Positions 15,251 to 23,217 of a stretch of DNA of 26,877 nucleotides are shown one piece after another. The position numbers and the translations under genes were made by a program. Below the pieces are notes generated by a model that made no database searches, had not been told where the DNA came from, and saw only the letters and a program-made list of their open reading frames with translations. The stretch covers positions 1 to 26,877 of the forward strand of contig CAJLPX010000028.1 of assembly GCA_905208635.1 (NCBI GenBank), in the 5' to 3' direction. The DNA is from an uncultured Collinsella sp. (GTDB taxonomy: Bacteria; Actinomycetota; Coriobacteriia; Coriobacteriales; Coriobacteriaceae). Position 1 is the stretch's first letter; each line of letters begins with the position of its first letter.

Positions 15251-17197
15251 GTGCGCGTGGCCGGTCACGACAACATTCCAACGCTTGCCGAGCAGGTTTC
15301 GCGCGTTCCCACGCAGCCCGGCTGCTACCTTTGGAAAGACGCCAAGGGCGATGTCATCTACGTGGGCAAGGCGAAAAACCTGCGCGCCCGTATGCGTCAG
15401 TACGTTACGCTGCAGGACGAGCGCCAGAAGATCCCGCTGATGATGCAGCTGGTGGCGAGCTTTGACTATATCGTGGTGGAGACCGAGCACGAGGCGTTGG
15501 TGCTCGAGCGCAATTTGATTGGTCAGTACCATCCGTACTTTAACGTCGACCTCAAGGATGACAAGAGCTACCCCTTTATCGCCATTACAAAGGGCGACCT
15601 GTATCCCGCTATCAAATACACGCGTGAGCGTCATAAGCCGGGAACGCGCTATTTTGGACCTTATACCGATAGCCGCGCGGCACGTGAGACGATAGATACG
15701 CTGCGCAAGGTTATCCCCATCTGCTCCGCATCCTGTGCGGAGTGGCGTCGTTGTCGCCGTATCGTCGAGTCCCACAAGGGCGAGGAAGACATCGTCAATA
15801 TGATTTGCGCGCAAAACGGGCGCCCCTGCTTTGACTACCATGTCGGGCGTGGCCCGGGTGCGTGTGTCGGCGCGATTTCCCCGGCAGACTATGCCAAGAA
15901 CGTCAAGCGTGTCGAGCGCTTTTTGTCGGGCCATCGCAAGGATGTCGTCGATGAGCTGACCTCCGAGATGACGGATGCCGCTGAGGCGCTCGACTTTGAG
16001 CGCGCGGCACGCGTCAAACGTCGTTTGGAGGTCATCAGGGGTCTGGACGATCGTCAGCAAGTCGTTTTTCCCTCCAGTGTCGATATGGATGTCATCGGTT
16101 TCTATCGCGAGGAGACCATCTCCGCCGCTTGCGTCTTCGTCGTTCGCGAGGGCCGAACAGTTCGCACCTGCGAGTTCATTCTCGACAAGGGTCTTGATGT
16201 TGACGAGGAAGAGCTCCAGTCGGGCTTTCTTAAGCGCTATTACGACGAGACGGCTGATATTCCAGCTGAGGTCAACCTTTCCGTCGAGCTTGAGGATGCG
16301 GAAGCGCTGGGGGAGTGGCTTGCGGGCAAGCGTGAGCGTTCCTGCCATCTCCATAGGCCGCAGCGTGGCGAAAAGCACCGTCTGCTCGATATGGCATCCA
16401 AAAATGCGCGCCATGCCCTCATACGCTACATGATGCGAACGGGGTACGCTGACGACCGCACCAATCAAGCGCTCCTGGAGCTCGAAAGTGCGTTGGCGCT
16501 GCCATCGCCGCCGTTGCGTATCGAGTGCTTCGATATCTCTACACTGCATGGCACCTTTACGGTCGCCTCGATGGTGGTGTTTACCAACGGGCGCGCCGAC
16601 AAGAGTCGGTATCGTCGTTTTAAAATTCAGGCCGAATTGGACGAGGCAAACGACTTCGTGTCGATGTCCGAGGTTTTGGGACGACGTTATGCTCCCGAGC
16701 GCATGGCCGACGAGCGCTTTGGCTCGCGCCCCGATTTGCTCGTTGTCGATGGCGGTAAGCCGCAATTGACCGCTGCGATCAAGCAACTTGAGGCTCTTGG
16801 GCTCGATATACCAGTTTGTGGCTTGGCAAAGGCCGATGAGGAGGTTTTCGTGCCTTGGGACGAGACTCCCATCGTGCTGCCGACCGGGTCCGCGTCGCTC
16901 TATCTAATTAAACAGGTGCGCGATGAATCGCACCGTTTTGCCATCACGTTCCATCGCGAATTGCGCGATAAAGCCATGACGGTTTCGGTACTCGATGACG
17001 TTCCAGGCGTGGGACCCACCAGAAAACGTGCCCTTATGCGCCATTTTGGCTCGATGAAGCGTTTGCGCGCGGCGAGCGAGCAAGAGATCGCGGAAGTTCG
17101 AGGCATTCCTGCCGATGTCGCCAAAGCGGTTCACGAGGCGCTCGTTGCATGGAATGCCGAGCGCGCCGAGGCGGCGGCAAAGCAATCCGAAAACTAA
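15251..17197 (+). CDS. uvrC: Excinuclease ABC subunit C
   Basis: Dual-incision nuclease of nucleotide excision repair. The 648-residue protein shows all domains in order: GIY-YIG nuclease (QPGCYLWKDAKGDVIYVGKAKNLR, residues about 20-45) for the 3' cut, a UVR domain (ALDFERAARVKRRLEVI, about residue 245) that binds UvrB, the RNase H-like domain (ECFDISTLHGT and LLVVDGGKPQL) for the 5' cut, and a C-terminal helix-hairpin-helix pair (VPGVGPTRKRALMRHFG, EVRGIPADVA). A Cys cluster in the Cys-rich region between (CSASCAEWRRC...C) fits the known [4Fe-4S]-type domain. Start is GTG at 15251 immediately after the murJ stop, or GTG at 15257; the ribosome binding site is weak and coupling to murJ is likely. 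Third uvr gene in the window. Confidence 0.96.
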   Translation: MRVAGHDNIPTLAEQVSRVPTQPGCYLWKDAKGDVIYVGKAKNLRARMRQYVTLQDERQKIPLMMQLVASFDYIVVETEHEALVLERNLIGQYHPYFNVDLKDDKSYPFIAITKGDLYPAIKYTRERHKPGTRYFGPYTDSRAARETIDTLRKVIPICSASCAEWRRCRRIVESHKGEEDIVNMICAQNGRPCFDYHVGRGPGACVGAISPADYAKNVKRVERFLSGHRKDVVDELTSEMTDAAEALDFERAARVKRRLEVIRGLDDRQQVVFPSSVDMDVIGFYREETISAACVFVVREGRTVRTCEFILDKGLDVDEEELQSGFLKRYYDETADIPAEVNLSVELEDAEALGEWLAGKRERSCHLHRPQRGEKHRLLDMASKNARHALIRYMMRTGYADDRTNQALLELESALALPSPPLRIECFDISTLHGTFTVASMVVFTNGRADKSRYRRFKIQAELDEANDFVSMSEVLGRRYAPERMADERFGSRPDLLVVDGGKPQLTAAIKQLEALGLDIPVCGLAKADEEVFVPWDETPIVLPTGSASLYLIKQVRDESHRFAITFHRELRDKAMTVSVLDDVPGVGPTRKRALMRHFGSMKRLRAASEQEIAEVRGIPADVAKAVHEALVAWNAERAEAAAKQSEN

Positions 17198-17297
17198 ACA
17201 CGCCTCTAAACAACTGATATACATGATTGCGTGATTTTCAATCATTTATTTCACGGCGATTACCAGCCGATTTCGGGTTTAATTAACGCTAAAACGT

Positions 17298-17330
17298 TTG
17301 ACTAGCCATGGTGAACAACCCTGCTATCCT
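17298..17330 (+). promoter_or_regulatory. Candidate promoter with extended -10
   Basis: TGCTATCCT at 17322-17330 fits an extended -10 (TGn-TATnnT). TTGACT at 17298-17303 resembles a -35 but its spacing to TATCCT is 21 bp, too long for normal use, so the extended -10 would have to carry recognition. The palindrome AAACGTTT at 17292-17299 overlaps the -35-like element and could be a LacI/CcpA-type operator core. Transcription would start near 17337, leaving a leader of about 225 nt. Confidence 0.4.
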
Positions 17331-17403
17331 GCGGGTTGACGAAGACTGATATCTCACCTCGTCGATACATACTGTCTGGCGAATCGTTTGTCAATGAATT
17401 CGG

Positions 17404-17426
17404 TGAACGGTAGCAAATACCGTTCA
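17404..17426. repeat. Perfect 9-bp inverted repeat, operator-like
   Basis: Arms TGAACGGTA and TACCGTTCA are exact reverse complements separated by GCAAA. The 23-bp length and symmetry suit a dimeric repressor, and it lies 137 bp before the binding-protein gene. It could equally be the apex hairpin of the leader RNA. I do not recognise it as a known NanR, NagC or RpiR site. Confidence 0.6.
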
Positions 17427-17562
17427 AGCGTATGTATGTATCGGTCGCCGAGCGCGGCACCTCAGTTGGGTTCGTCGGTAGGTAAGGTATATATCGTCCG
17501 CAAGTTGCGCGGGGGCACGTCTAGGCGCTCCCGGGTAAGATTCTCTATTGATAGGAGAAGAC

Positions 17563-19176
17563 ATGGCCATCATCAACAAGGGTATGTCCAGGCGTTCGTT
17601 CCTCGGCCTCACCGGCAGCGTCGCTGCTGTCGCAGGGCTTGGTCTCACCGGCTGCGGTGGCAGCTCTAGCGACGAGGGTTCTGCTTCCGGTTCCACCGAT
17701 TCCGCCAACCGTGGCGGCGGCGTGATCACCGCTGGTTCCGCTTACGCTCCGTCCAGCTTCGATCCCGCCAGCACCGGCTCCGCTGTGGGCCTGGGTGCTA
17801 ACTGGCACGTCGTCGAGGGCCTCTACGGCATCGATTACCACGACTACAGCACCTTCAAAGAGCTCGCCACCGACGATCCCAAGTCTGTGGACGACACCAC
17901 TTTCGAGGTCACCATCCGCAAGGGCGCCAAGTTCTCCGATGGCACCGAGGTCACCGCTGACGATGTCGTTGCCTCCTACACCGCTTGCGCCGCTTCCGCT
18001 ACCTATGCTCCGTTCTTCCAGCCCTTCGAGTCCATCGAGGCCAAGGACGCCAGCACCGTGACGGTCAAGACCAAGGTCCCCAACTTCTCCCTGCTCAAGG
18101 ATCGTCTGGCCATCGTCCGCGTTACCCCGGCCACCCAGACCGAGGAGGATCGCGCCAAGCAGCCGATCGGCTCCGGCCCCTGGATGTACGACTCTATCTC
18201 CGATACCGAGATCACCCTGGTTCCCAACCCCGAGTACAACGGTGAGTATGCTGCCGAGGATAAGAAGATCCAGTACAGCATCCTGACCGACCCCACCGCT
18301 CGCGTTACCGCTCAGCAGGAGGGCTCCACGCTCGTTATGGAGCTCGTTACCGCTGACGCCGTCGACCAGCTCGAGAGCGCCGGCTGCAAGATCGATAACG
18401 TTCAGGGTTTCGGCACCCGCTTCATCATGTTCAACGTCGCCAAGGAGCCTTGGAACAACGTCAAGGTCCGTCAGGCTGTCATGTATGCGCTCGACACCGA
18501 GAAGATGGTCAGCAACACCTTCGCCGGCCTTGCCACCGCTGCCAGCTGCTACCTGCCCAAGAGCTTCACCAACTATCATGAGGCTTCCACGGTGTACAAG
18601 ACCGACGCCAAGAAGGCTAAGAAGCTCATCGAGGAGTCTGGCATCACCCCGGGTGCCATCACCCTGCGCACCACCGACAACGAGCAGATTAAGGGCATGG
18701 CCGCCCAGGTCAAGAATGACCTCGACGCTCTCGGCTTCGATGTGACCATCCAGACCGATACCTCGCCGGCCACCTACGCTGCCATCGACGGCGGCGAGGC
18801 CTACGATATCCTCCTTGCCCCTGGCGATCCTTCCTGCTTCGGCGCCGACCCCGACCTGCTGCTCAACTGGTGGTACGGCGACAACGTCTGGATGCAGACC
18901 CGTTGCCCGTGGAAGGAGTCCGCTGAGTGGCAGAAGCTCCACGGTCTCATGGACGAGGCTCTTGCCGCTGAGGGCGATGAGCAGCAGAAGAAGTGGAACG
19001 AGTGCTTCGACATCATTGCCGACAACGCCGTTCTGTACCCCGTTGTCCACGTCAAGACCGTCTCCGCTTCCTGGGACGATCCGTCCACTGCGCCCAACGG
19101 CGAGGCCCTCGATGGCTTCAAGGGCATCGGTACGACGAGCATGTCCTTCAGGGGCGTTGCGACCGTCAAGGCGTAA
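17563..19176 (+). CDS. Family 5 extracellular solute-binding lipoprotein (Tat-type signal)
   Basis: Substrate-capture component of the dipeptide/oligopeptide-type ABC importer encoded just downstream. The 537-residue precursor has the twin-arginine motif SRRSFLGL (Arg10-Arg11), a hydrophobic core and the lipobox LTGC with lipidated Cys31, followed by a Ser/Gly/Asp-rich linker. It should be exported folded through Tat and anchored outside the membrane. The mature part is an SBP_bac_5 protein: FEVTIRKGAKFSDGTEVTADDVVASY, PIGSGPWMYDS and VRQAVMYALDTEKM are family landmarks. Start at 17563 follows AGGAGA. Codon use is strongly biased to C- and G-ending codons, suggesting high expression. Ligand cannot be read from sequence; the neighbours suggest an acidic sugar rather than a peptide. 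A hairpin after the stop would favour its expression over the permeases. Confidence 0.9.
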   Translation: MAIINKGMSRRSFLGLTGSVAAVAGLGLTGCGGSSSDEGSASGSTDSANRGGGVITAGSAYAPSSFDPASTGSAVGLGANWHVVEGLYGIDYHDYSTFKELATDDPKSVDDTTFEVTIRKGAKFSDGTEVTADDVVASYTACAASATYAPFFQPFESIEAKDASTVTVKTKVPNFSLLKDRLAIVRVTPATQTEEDRAKQPIGSGPWMYDSISDTEITLVPNPEYNGEYAAEDKKIQYSILTDPTARVTAQQEGSTLVMELVTADAVDQLESAGCKIDNVQGFGTRFIMFNVAKEPWNNVKVRQAVMYALDTEKMVSNTFAGLATAASCYLPKSFTNYHEASTVYKTDAKKAKKLIEESGITPGAITLRTTDNEQIKGMAAQVKNDLDALGFDVTIQTDTSPATYAAIDGGEAYDILLAPGDPSCFGADPDLLLNWWYGDNVWMQTRCPWKESAEWQKLHGLMDEALAAEGDEQQKKWNECFDIIADNAVLYPVVHVKTVSASWDDPSTAPNGEALDGFKGIGTTSMSFRGVATVKA

Positions 19177-19240
19177 GACTCGCTTGAGTCTGTATGCAGG
19201 ATGTCGGTCGTTGGGACTGTATCCTCATAGTTGAAACAAA

Positions 19241-19275
19241 GACCCGGGCGACCTCGATGTCGCTCGGGTCTTGTA
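19241..19275 (+). terminator. Partial terminator/attenuator between binding protein and permease
   Basis: A 12-bp stem with one G-T pair (19241-19252 with 19259-19270) and a 6-nt loop lies 64 bp after the binding-protein stop and is followed only by TTGT. The hairpin is stable but the T-tract is poor, which suits partial termination or 3' protection so that the binding protein is made in excess of the membrane parts. Confidence 0.7.
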
Positions 19276-19333
19276 ATGAGTATCCGTACTCATATACCAG
19301 TTGGTCCTACCGACAAAAGAAAGGGGAGAGAAC

Positions 19334-20290
19334 GTGAACAACTTGCTACGTTTGATTGGAAGGCGTCTTGTGGCGCTGCCGATCATGGCATTGGGCGTCA
19401 CCGTCCTGGTGTTCTTCCTTATGTCGTTCTCCAAGACCGACCCCGCCTACACGGCGTTGGGTGACGGTGCCTCGCCCGAGGCGGTTGCCGAGTACCATGA
19501 GAAGTATGGTCTGGACGACCCCTGGCCTGTGCGCTACGTGCGCTATATGGGCGATTTGATCCATGGCGACATGGGCACCTATGGTGCTGCTCGCAACTCC
19601 GTTGCCAAGCGCATCTCCACGGCCCTGCCCGTCACGATGCAGCTGACCTTCATCGGTCTTGCCATCGGTGCGGTCGTTTCGTTTTTGCTCGGCGTCATCG
19701 CGGCACTGTATCGCGACAAATGGCCGGACCAAGTGATCCGCGTCTTTTCCATCGCCGGCTTGGCAACCCCGTCGTTCTGGCTTGCCGTTCTGTTGATCCT
19801 GCTGTTCTCTTCCTACCTTAAGGTGCTCCCGGCATCGGGTGCTCTGCCTCACTTCACCACGAATCCGGTTGGCTATCTGGGACGTATGATCATGCCCGCT
19901 ATCGCCTTGGCATTTCCGCTGACGGGCCAGATGACTCGTATCGTGCGTACCGCCATGGTCGAGGAGCTCGACAAGGATTATGTCCGTATGGCTCGCGGCG
20001 CCGGCGTTCCCGAGAAGGTCGTCGTCGGCATCAACGTTCTTCGCAATGCGCTGATCACCCCGGTCACCACCCTCGGTCTTAAGATCGGTTACCTCATGGG
20101 CGGCGCCGTCGTCATCGAGGTTATCTTCAACCTCCCCGGCATGGGCACCGCGATTCTGCAGGGCGTTCAGGGCAACGAGGCGAACCTGGTTCAGGGCGTC
20201 GTCATCGTCGTTGCTCTTGCCTTCATCATCATCAACATCGTGGTTGACATGCTCTACCTGCTCATCAACCCGCGCATCAGGACGGTGTAG
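19334..20290 (+). CDS. DppB-type ABC transporter permease
   Basis: First membrane subunit of the peptide-family importer. The 318-residue protein has six predicted membrane segments, beginning RLVALPIMALGVTVLVFFLMSF, an extracytoplasmic loop with YGLDDPWPVRYVRYMGDLIHGDMG typical of DppB/OppB, and the cytoplasmic coupling (EAA) loop EELDKDYVRMARGAGVPEKVVV near residue 215. Start is the GTG at 19334 with AGGGGAGAG just upstream; the open frame to 19301 has no such site. It is separated from the fused permease-ATPase gene by only 3 bp. Works with the fusion protein and the second ATPase; family membership alone does not tell the substrate. Confidence 0.93.
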   Translation: MNNLLRLIGRRLVALPIMALGVTVLVFFLMSFSKTDPAYTALGDGASPEAVAEYHEKYGLDDPWPVRYVRYMGDLIHGDMGTYGAARNSVAKRISTALPVTMQLTFIGLAIGAVVSFLLGVIAALYRDKWPDQVIRVFSIAGLATPSFWLAVLLILLFSSYLKVLPASGALPHFTTNPVGYLGRMIMPAIALAFPLTGQMTRIVRTAMVEELDKDYVRMARGAGVPEKVVVGINVLRNALITPVTTLGLKIGYLMGGAVVIEVIFNLPGMGTAILQGVQGNEANLVQGVVIVVALAFIIINIVVDMLYLLINPRIRTV

Positions 20291-20293
20291 ATT

Positions 20294-22309
20294 ATGGTAA
20301 AGATTCGAGAGAAGCAAACCGAGCAGCTCGAGAAGGCTGCCTCTAAGGGGCTCAAGCTCGGTGGCTGGAAGAAGATGACGCTGTCTTCTAAGATTGCAGC
20401 CGTCGTGCTGGTGCTGGTCGCCCTGACTGCGATTCTGGCGCCCCTTCTTGCCCCCTATAGCCCGGTCGAGATCTTTACGGCTCGCCAGGCTCCCGGCAAC
20501 GGATTTATCTTCGGTACCGACGATAAGGGTCGCGACATTCTGTCGCGTATGCTCTACGGTGGTCGTTACTCGCTGATTATCGGCTTTGGCGCCACTGCCA
20601 TGGCTCTGGTCTGCGGCTCGGTCGTGGGCGCCCTTGCAGCGGTTTCGCGCAAGGCCGTTTCCGAGACGATCATGCGTATCCTGGACATCATCATGTCCAT
20701 CCCGGGCATCGCCCTCGCGGCCGTCTTCGTCTCCATCTTGGGTAACTCCGTGCCGTCGATCATCTTCGCCATCGGCTTTATGTACACTCCGCAGATTGCC
20801 CGTATCGTGCGCGCCAACATCGTGTCCGAGTACGGCGAGGACTATGTCCGCGCGGTCATCGTTTCCGGCGCCAAGGCTCCGTGGATTTTGATCAAGCATG
20901 TTCTGCGTAACTGCATCGCCCCGATCATGGTCTTCACCGTTACCCTGGTCGCCGACGCCATCATCTTCGAGGCGTCGCTGACCTTCATCGGCGCTGGTAT
21001 CCAGGAGCCCACCGCTACCTGGGGCAACATCCTCGCCGACGCCCGCGGCGGCGTGCTCGCCGGCCGTTGGTGGCAGGCGCTGTTCCCGGGCCTGGCCATC
21101 ATGATCACCTGCCTGGCGCTCAACATCCTCTCCGAGGGCATTACCGACGCCATGGCCGCTGCTCCCTCCGCTGCCCTGGATCCTACCGATTCCTCCAAGC
21201 GTCGCGAGGCCGACCTGCTGGTCTCCGACCCCGTTCGCGCCTACAAGGAGCAGGCTCAGTCCCTCTCCGCTCGCCTTGGCGCCCTGCGCGATGTTGAGCT
21301 CAAGCGTGACGATCGCCATGTGCCCGACGAGTCTGTCGAACCGATTCTCTCGGTCCGTGACTTCTGCATCCAGTTTGAGCATCACGGTGATATTAACGTC
21401 GTCGACCATGTCAACTTTGACGTCCGTCCTGGTCAGACCATGGGCCTGGTGGGCGAGTCCGGTTGCGGTAAGTCCATCACCACGCTGGCCATCATGGGCC
21501 TGACCGATGAGGACGAGCACCTTTCCGGCGAGGTTCTCTGGGAGGGCCGCGACCTGCTCAAGATGAGCAAGAAGGAGTGGTTCGGCCTGCGCGGTACCGA
21601 TATCGCTATGGTCTATCAGGACGCCCTGTCCTCGCTTAACCCCTCCATGCTCATTTCCGCCCAGATGAAGCAGCTCACCAAGCGTGGCGGCACCCGTAGC
21701 GCCGAGGAGCTCCTGGAGCTCGTGGGCCTCGATCCCAAGCGTACGCTCGAGAGCTACCCGCACGAGCTTTCCGGTGGCCAGCGTCAGCGTGTCCTGATCG
21801 CTATGGCCCTTACCCGCGACCCCAAGCTGGTCATCTGCGACGAGCCCACGACCGCTCTGGACGTTACCGTCCAGAAGCAGGTCATCAAGCTGCTCAACGA
21901 CCTTCAGGCCAAGCTCGGCTTTGCCATGATCTTCGTCTCGCACGACCTGGCGCTGGTCGCCGAGGTCGCCCATAACATCACGGTTATGTACGCCGGTCAG
22001 GTTATCGAGCAAGCGCCCACCAAGGAGCTGCTCACCAACCCGATTCACGAGTACACCCGCGGTCTTCTGGGCTCCGTTCTGTCCATCGAGAGCGGTTCGG
22101 GCCGTCTGCATCAGGTGCCCGGCGCCGTTCCGAGCCCGCGCGATTTCCCCAAGGGCGATCGCTTCGCGCCCCGCTCGAGCCATCCGCGTATTGGCCTGGA
22201 TACCCGTCCGGTCTTCAAGCGCGTGCCCGGCACCGAGCACTTCTATTCCGAGCTCCCCGACGAGGTGCTCAAGGCAAATGGTTTGACCCCTCACGCGGAG
22301 GTGATGTAG
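20294..22309 (+). CDS. Fused DppC-type permease and DppD-type ATPase
   Basis: One 671-residue chain joins two subunits that are usually separate. Residues 1-290 are a DppC permease: a basic amphipathic start, the first membrane segment near 35, the periplasmic FGTDDKGRDILSRMLYGGRYSL and the EAA loop YGEDYVRAVIVSGAKAPWIL. A charged linker (about 290-350) leads to an ATPase with Walker A GESGCGKS at 387-394, signature LSGGQRQRV near 492, Walker B LVICDEPTTALD and the oligopeptide-specific C-terminal extension NPIHEYTRGLLGSV. Both halves look intact, and there is no stop or frame break at the join. From memory, the same fusion occurs in the sialic acid importer SiaG of Corynebacterium glutamicum. 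The next gene starts directly after its stop. Confidence 0.92.
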   Translation: MVKIREKQTEQLEKAASKGLKLGGWKKMTLSSKIAAVVLVLVALTAILAPLLAPYSPVEIFTARQAPGNGFIFGTDDKGRDILSRMLYGGRYSLIIGFGATAMALVCGSVVGALAAVSRKAVSETIMRILDIIMSIPGIALAAVFVSILGNSVPSIIFAIGFMYTPQIARIVRANIVSEYGEDYVRAVIVSGAKAPWILIKHVLRNCIAPIMVFTVTLVADAIIFEASLTFIGAGIQEPTATWGNILADARGGVLAGRWWQALFPGLAIMITCLALNILSEGITDAMAAAPSAALDPTDSSKRREADLLVSDPVRAYKEQAQSLSARLGALRDVELKRDDRHVPDESVEPILSVRDFCIQFEHHGDINVVDHVNFDVRPGQTMGLVGESGCGKSITTLAIMGLTDEDEHLSGEVLWEGRDLLKMSKKEWFGLRGTDIAMVYQDALSSLNPSMLISAQMKQLTKRGGTRSAEELLELVGLDPKRTLESYPHELSGGQRQRVLIAMALTRDPKLVICDEPTTALDVTVQKQVIKLLNDLQAKLGFAMIFVSHDLALVAEVAHNITVMYAGQVIEQAPTKELLTNPIHEYTRGLLGSVLSIESGSGRLHQVPGAVPSPRDFPKGDRFAPRSSHPRIGLDTRPVFKRVPGTEHFYSELPDEVLKANGLTPHAEVM

Positions 22310-23137
22310 ATGAGCGAGACCGCAGTCAACGGCGTCGAGCCGATCATCTTCCTTGATGACGTCCACGTCACCTTTAGGACCCGTACCGGCTCGATTCTGC
22401 ACCCCAACCTGGTTCACGCCGTCCAGGGTGTAACGATTAGGCTCATGCCCGGTCAGACGATCGGCATCGTCGGCGAGTCCGGTTGCGGTAAGTCCACCAC
22501 CGCCAACGTCATGTGCGGCCTGCAGGCCCCCACGAGCGGCAAGGTCTACTTTAAGGGCAAGGACGTAACCAAGCGTACCGCCGAGGACCGTCGCCACATG
22601 GGTCGCGTCATCTCGGTCGTGTTCCAGAACCCGGCCACGGCGCTCAACCCCCGCATGGTCGTTCGCGAGCAGCTGCTCGATCCCATGCGCGTCCACAATC
22701 TGGGCACCGAGGCCGAACAGGAGAAGCGCGTCAAGGAACTCCTGGAGCTCACTGGCCTGCCCAGCTCCGCCGCCGAGGTTCTTCCCGGCCAGCTTTCGGG
22801 CGGCCAGCGCCAGCGCGTCGCAATTGCCCGTGCCCTGTCGCTGAACCCCGATGCCATCATCGCCGACGAGCCCACCTCGGCTCTGGACGTTTCGGTCCGC
22901 GCGCAGATTCTGAACCTGCTGACCGACCTTAAGAAGGAGCTCGGCCTGGCCATGGTGTTCATCAGCCATGACATTCAGACGGTCCGCTATATCTCTGACG
23001 ACATCATCGTTATGAATGGCGGCAAGATCGTCGAGCAGGGCGAGGCCAAGCAGGTCTTCCAGCACCCGCAGGATCCTTACACCAAGATGCTGCTCGGCGC
23101 TGCGCCGTCGCTGCTGCATCCCAAGCTCGGCGAGTAG
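22310..23137 (+). CDS. DppF-type ABC transporter ATPase
   Basis: Second nucleotide-binding subunit, forming a heterodimer with the ATPase half of the fusion protein. The 275-residue protein has Walker A GESGCGKST at 55-63, signature LSGGQRQRVAIARAL, Walker B AIIADEPTSALD, the switch His in VFISHDIQT and the C-terminal HPQDPYTKMLLGAAPSL of oligopeptide-type ATPases. GGAGGTGA at 22297-22304, inside the end of the upstream gene, provides a near-ideal ribosome binding site, and the ATG abuts the previous stop. All parts of a complete importer are thus present in one operon. Confidence 0.94.
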   Translation: MSETAVNGVEPIIFLDDVHVTFRTRTGSILHPNLVHAVQGVTIRLMPGQTIGIVGESGCGKSTTANVMCGLQAPTSGKVYFKGKDVTKRTAEDRRHMGRVISVVFQNPATALNPRMVVREQLLDPMRVHNLGTEAEQEKRVKELLELTGLPSSAAEVLPGQLSGGQRQRVAIARALSLNPDAIIADEPTSALDVSVRAQILNLLTDLKKELGLAMVFISHDIQTVRYISDDIIVMNGGKIVEQGEAKQVFQHPQDPYTKMLLGAAPSLLHPKLGE

Positions 23138-23153
23138 TCTCGCTTTCCCTCCC

Positions 23154-23181
23154 GTGCGCCCGGTTCCCTTGCCGGGCGCAC
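23154..23181 (+). repeat. Perfect 10-bp hairpin between ATPase and esterase genes
   Basis: GTGCGCCCGG (23154-23163) and CCGGGCGCAC (23172-23181) pair perfectly around an 8-nt loop. No T-tract follows, so it is more likely an mRNA-stabilising or processing hairpin separating the transporter and enzyme segments than a full terminator. Confidence 0.65.
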
Positions 23182-23217
23182 CTCCGTTGCGATTTCGAAA
23201 GGTTGGGTTCACGAGCC

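Larger units (their letters stand above)
17198..17562 (+). promoter_or_regulatory. 365-bp structured leader/control region of the uptake operon
   Basis: No gene is supported here. It holds five inverted repeats. (1) ATGATTG/CAATCAT at 17223-17245, an AT-rich hairpin that could end uvrC. (2) CAACCC/GGGTTG at 17316-17338, spanning the candidate promoter. (3) A 9-bp perfect pair TGAACGGTA/TACCGTTCA at 17404-17426, operator-like. (4) A 10-bp perfect pair CGATACATAC/GTATGTATCG at 17363-17372 and 17434-17443 that encloses it. (5) A 7-bp stem with one G-T pair at 17510-17516/17527-17533. The nested pair could fold as one RNA structure in the 5' leader, or arm (3) alone could bind a repressor. AGGAGA at 17553-17558 is the ribosome binding site of the next gene. 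Confidence 0.55.

Noticed and set aside
13793..16786. A roughly 1000-codon minus-strand open frame across murJ and uvrC
   Set aside because: Same codon-bias effect; murJ and uvrC on the plus strand carry clear family motifs throughout.
17388..17669. Small open frame in the leader of the binding-protein gene
   Set aside because: No ribosome binding site, overlaps the binding-protein start in another frame, and its sequence is the inverted-repeat region.
17563..23137. Plain dipeptide/oligopeptide importer
   Set aside because: Not excluded, but the linked esterase, aldolase and NanK-like kinase make a peptide substrate less likely than a sugar acid. Family name alone does not define the ligand.
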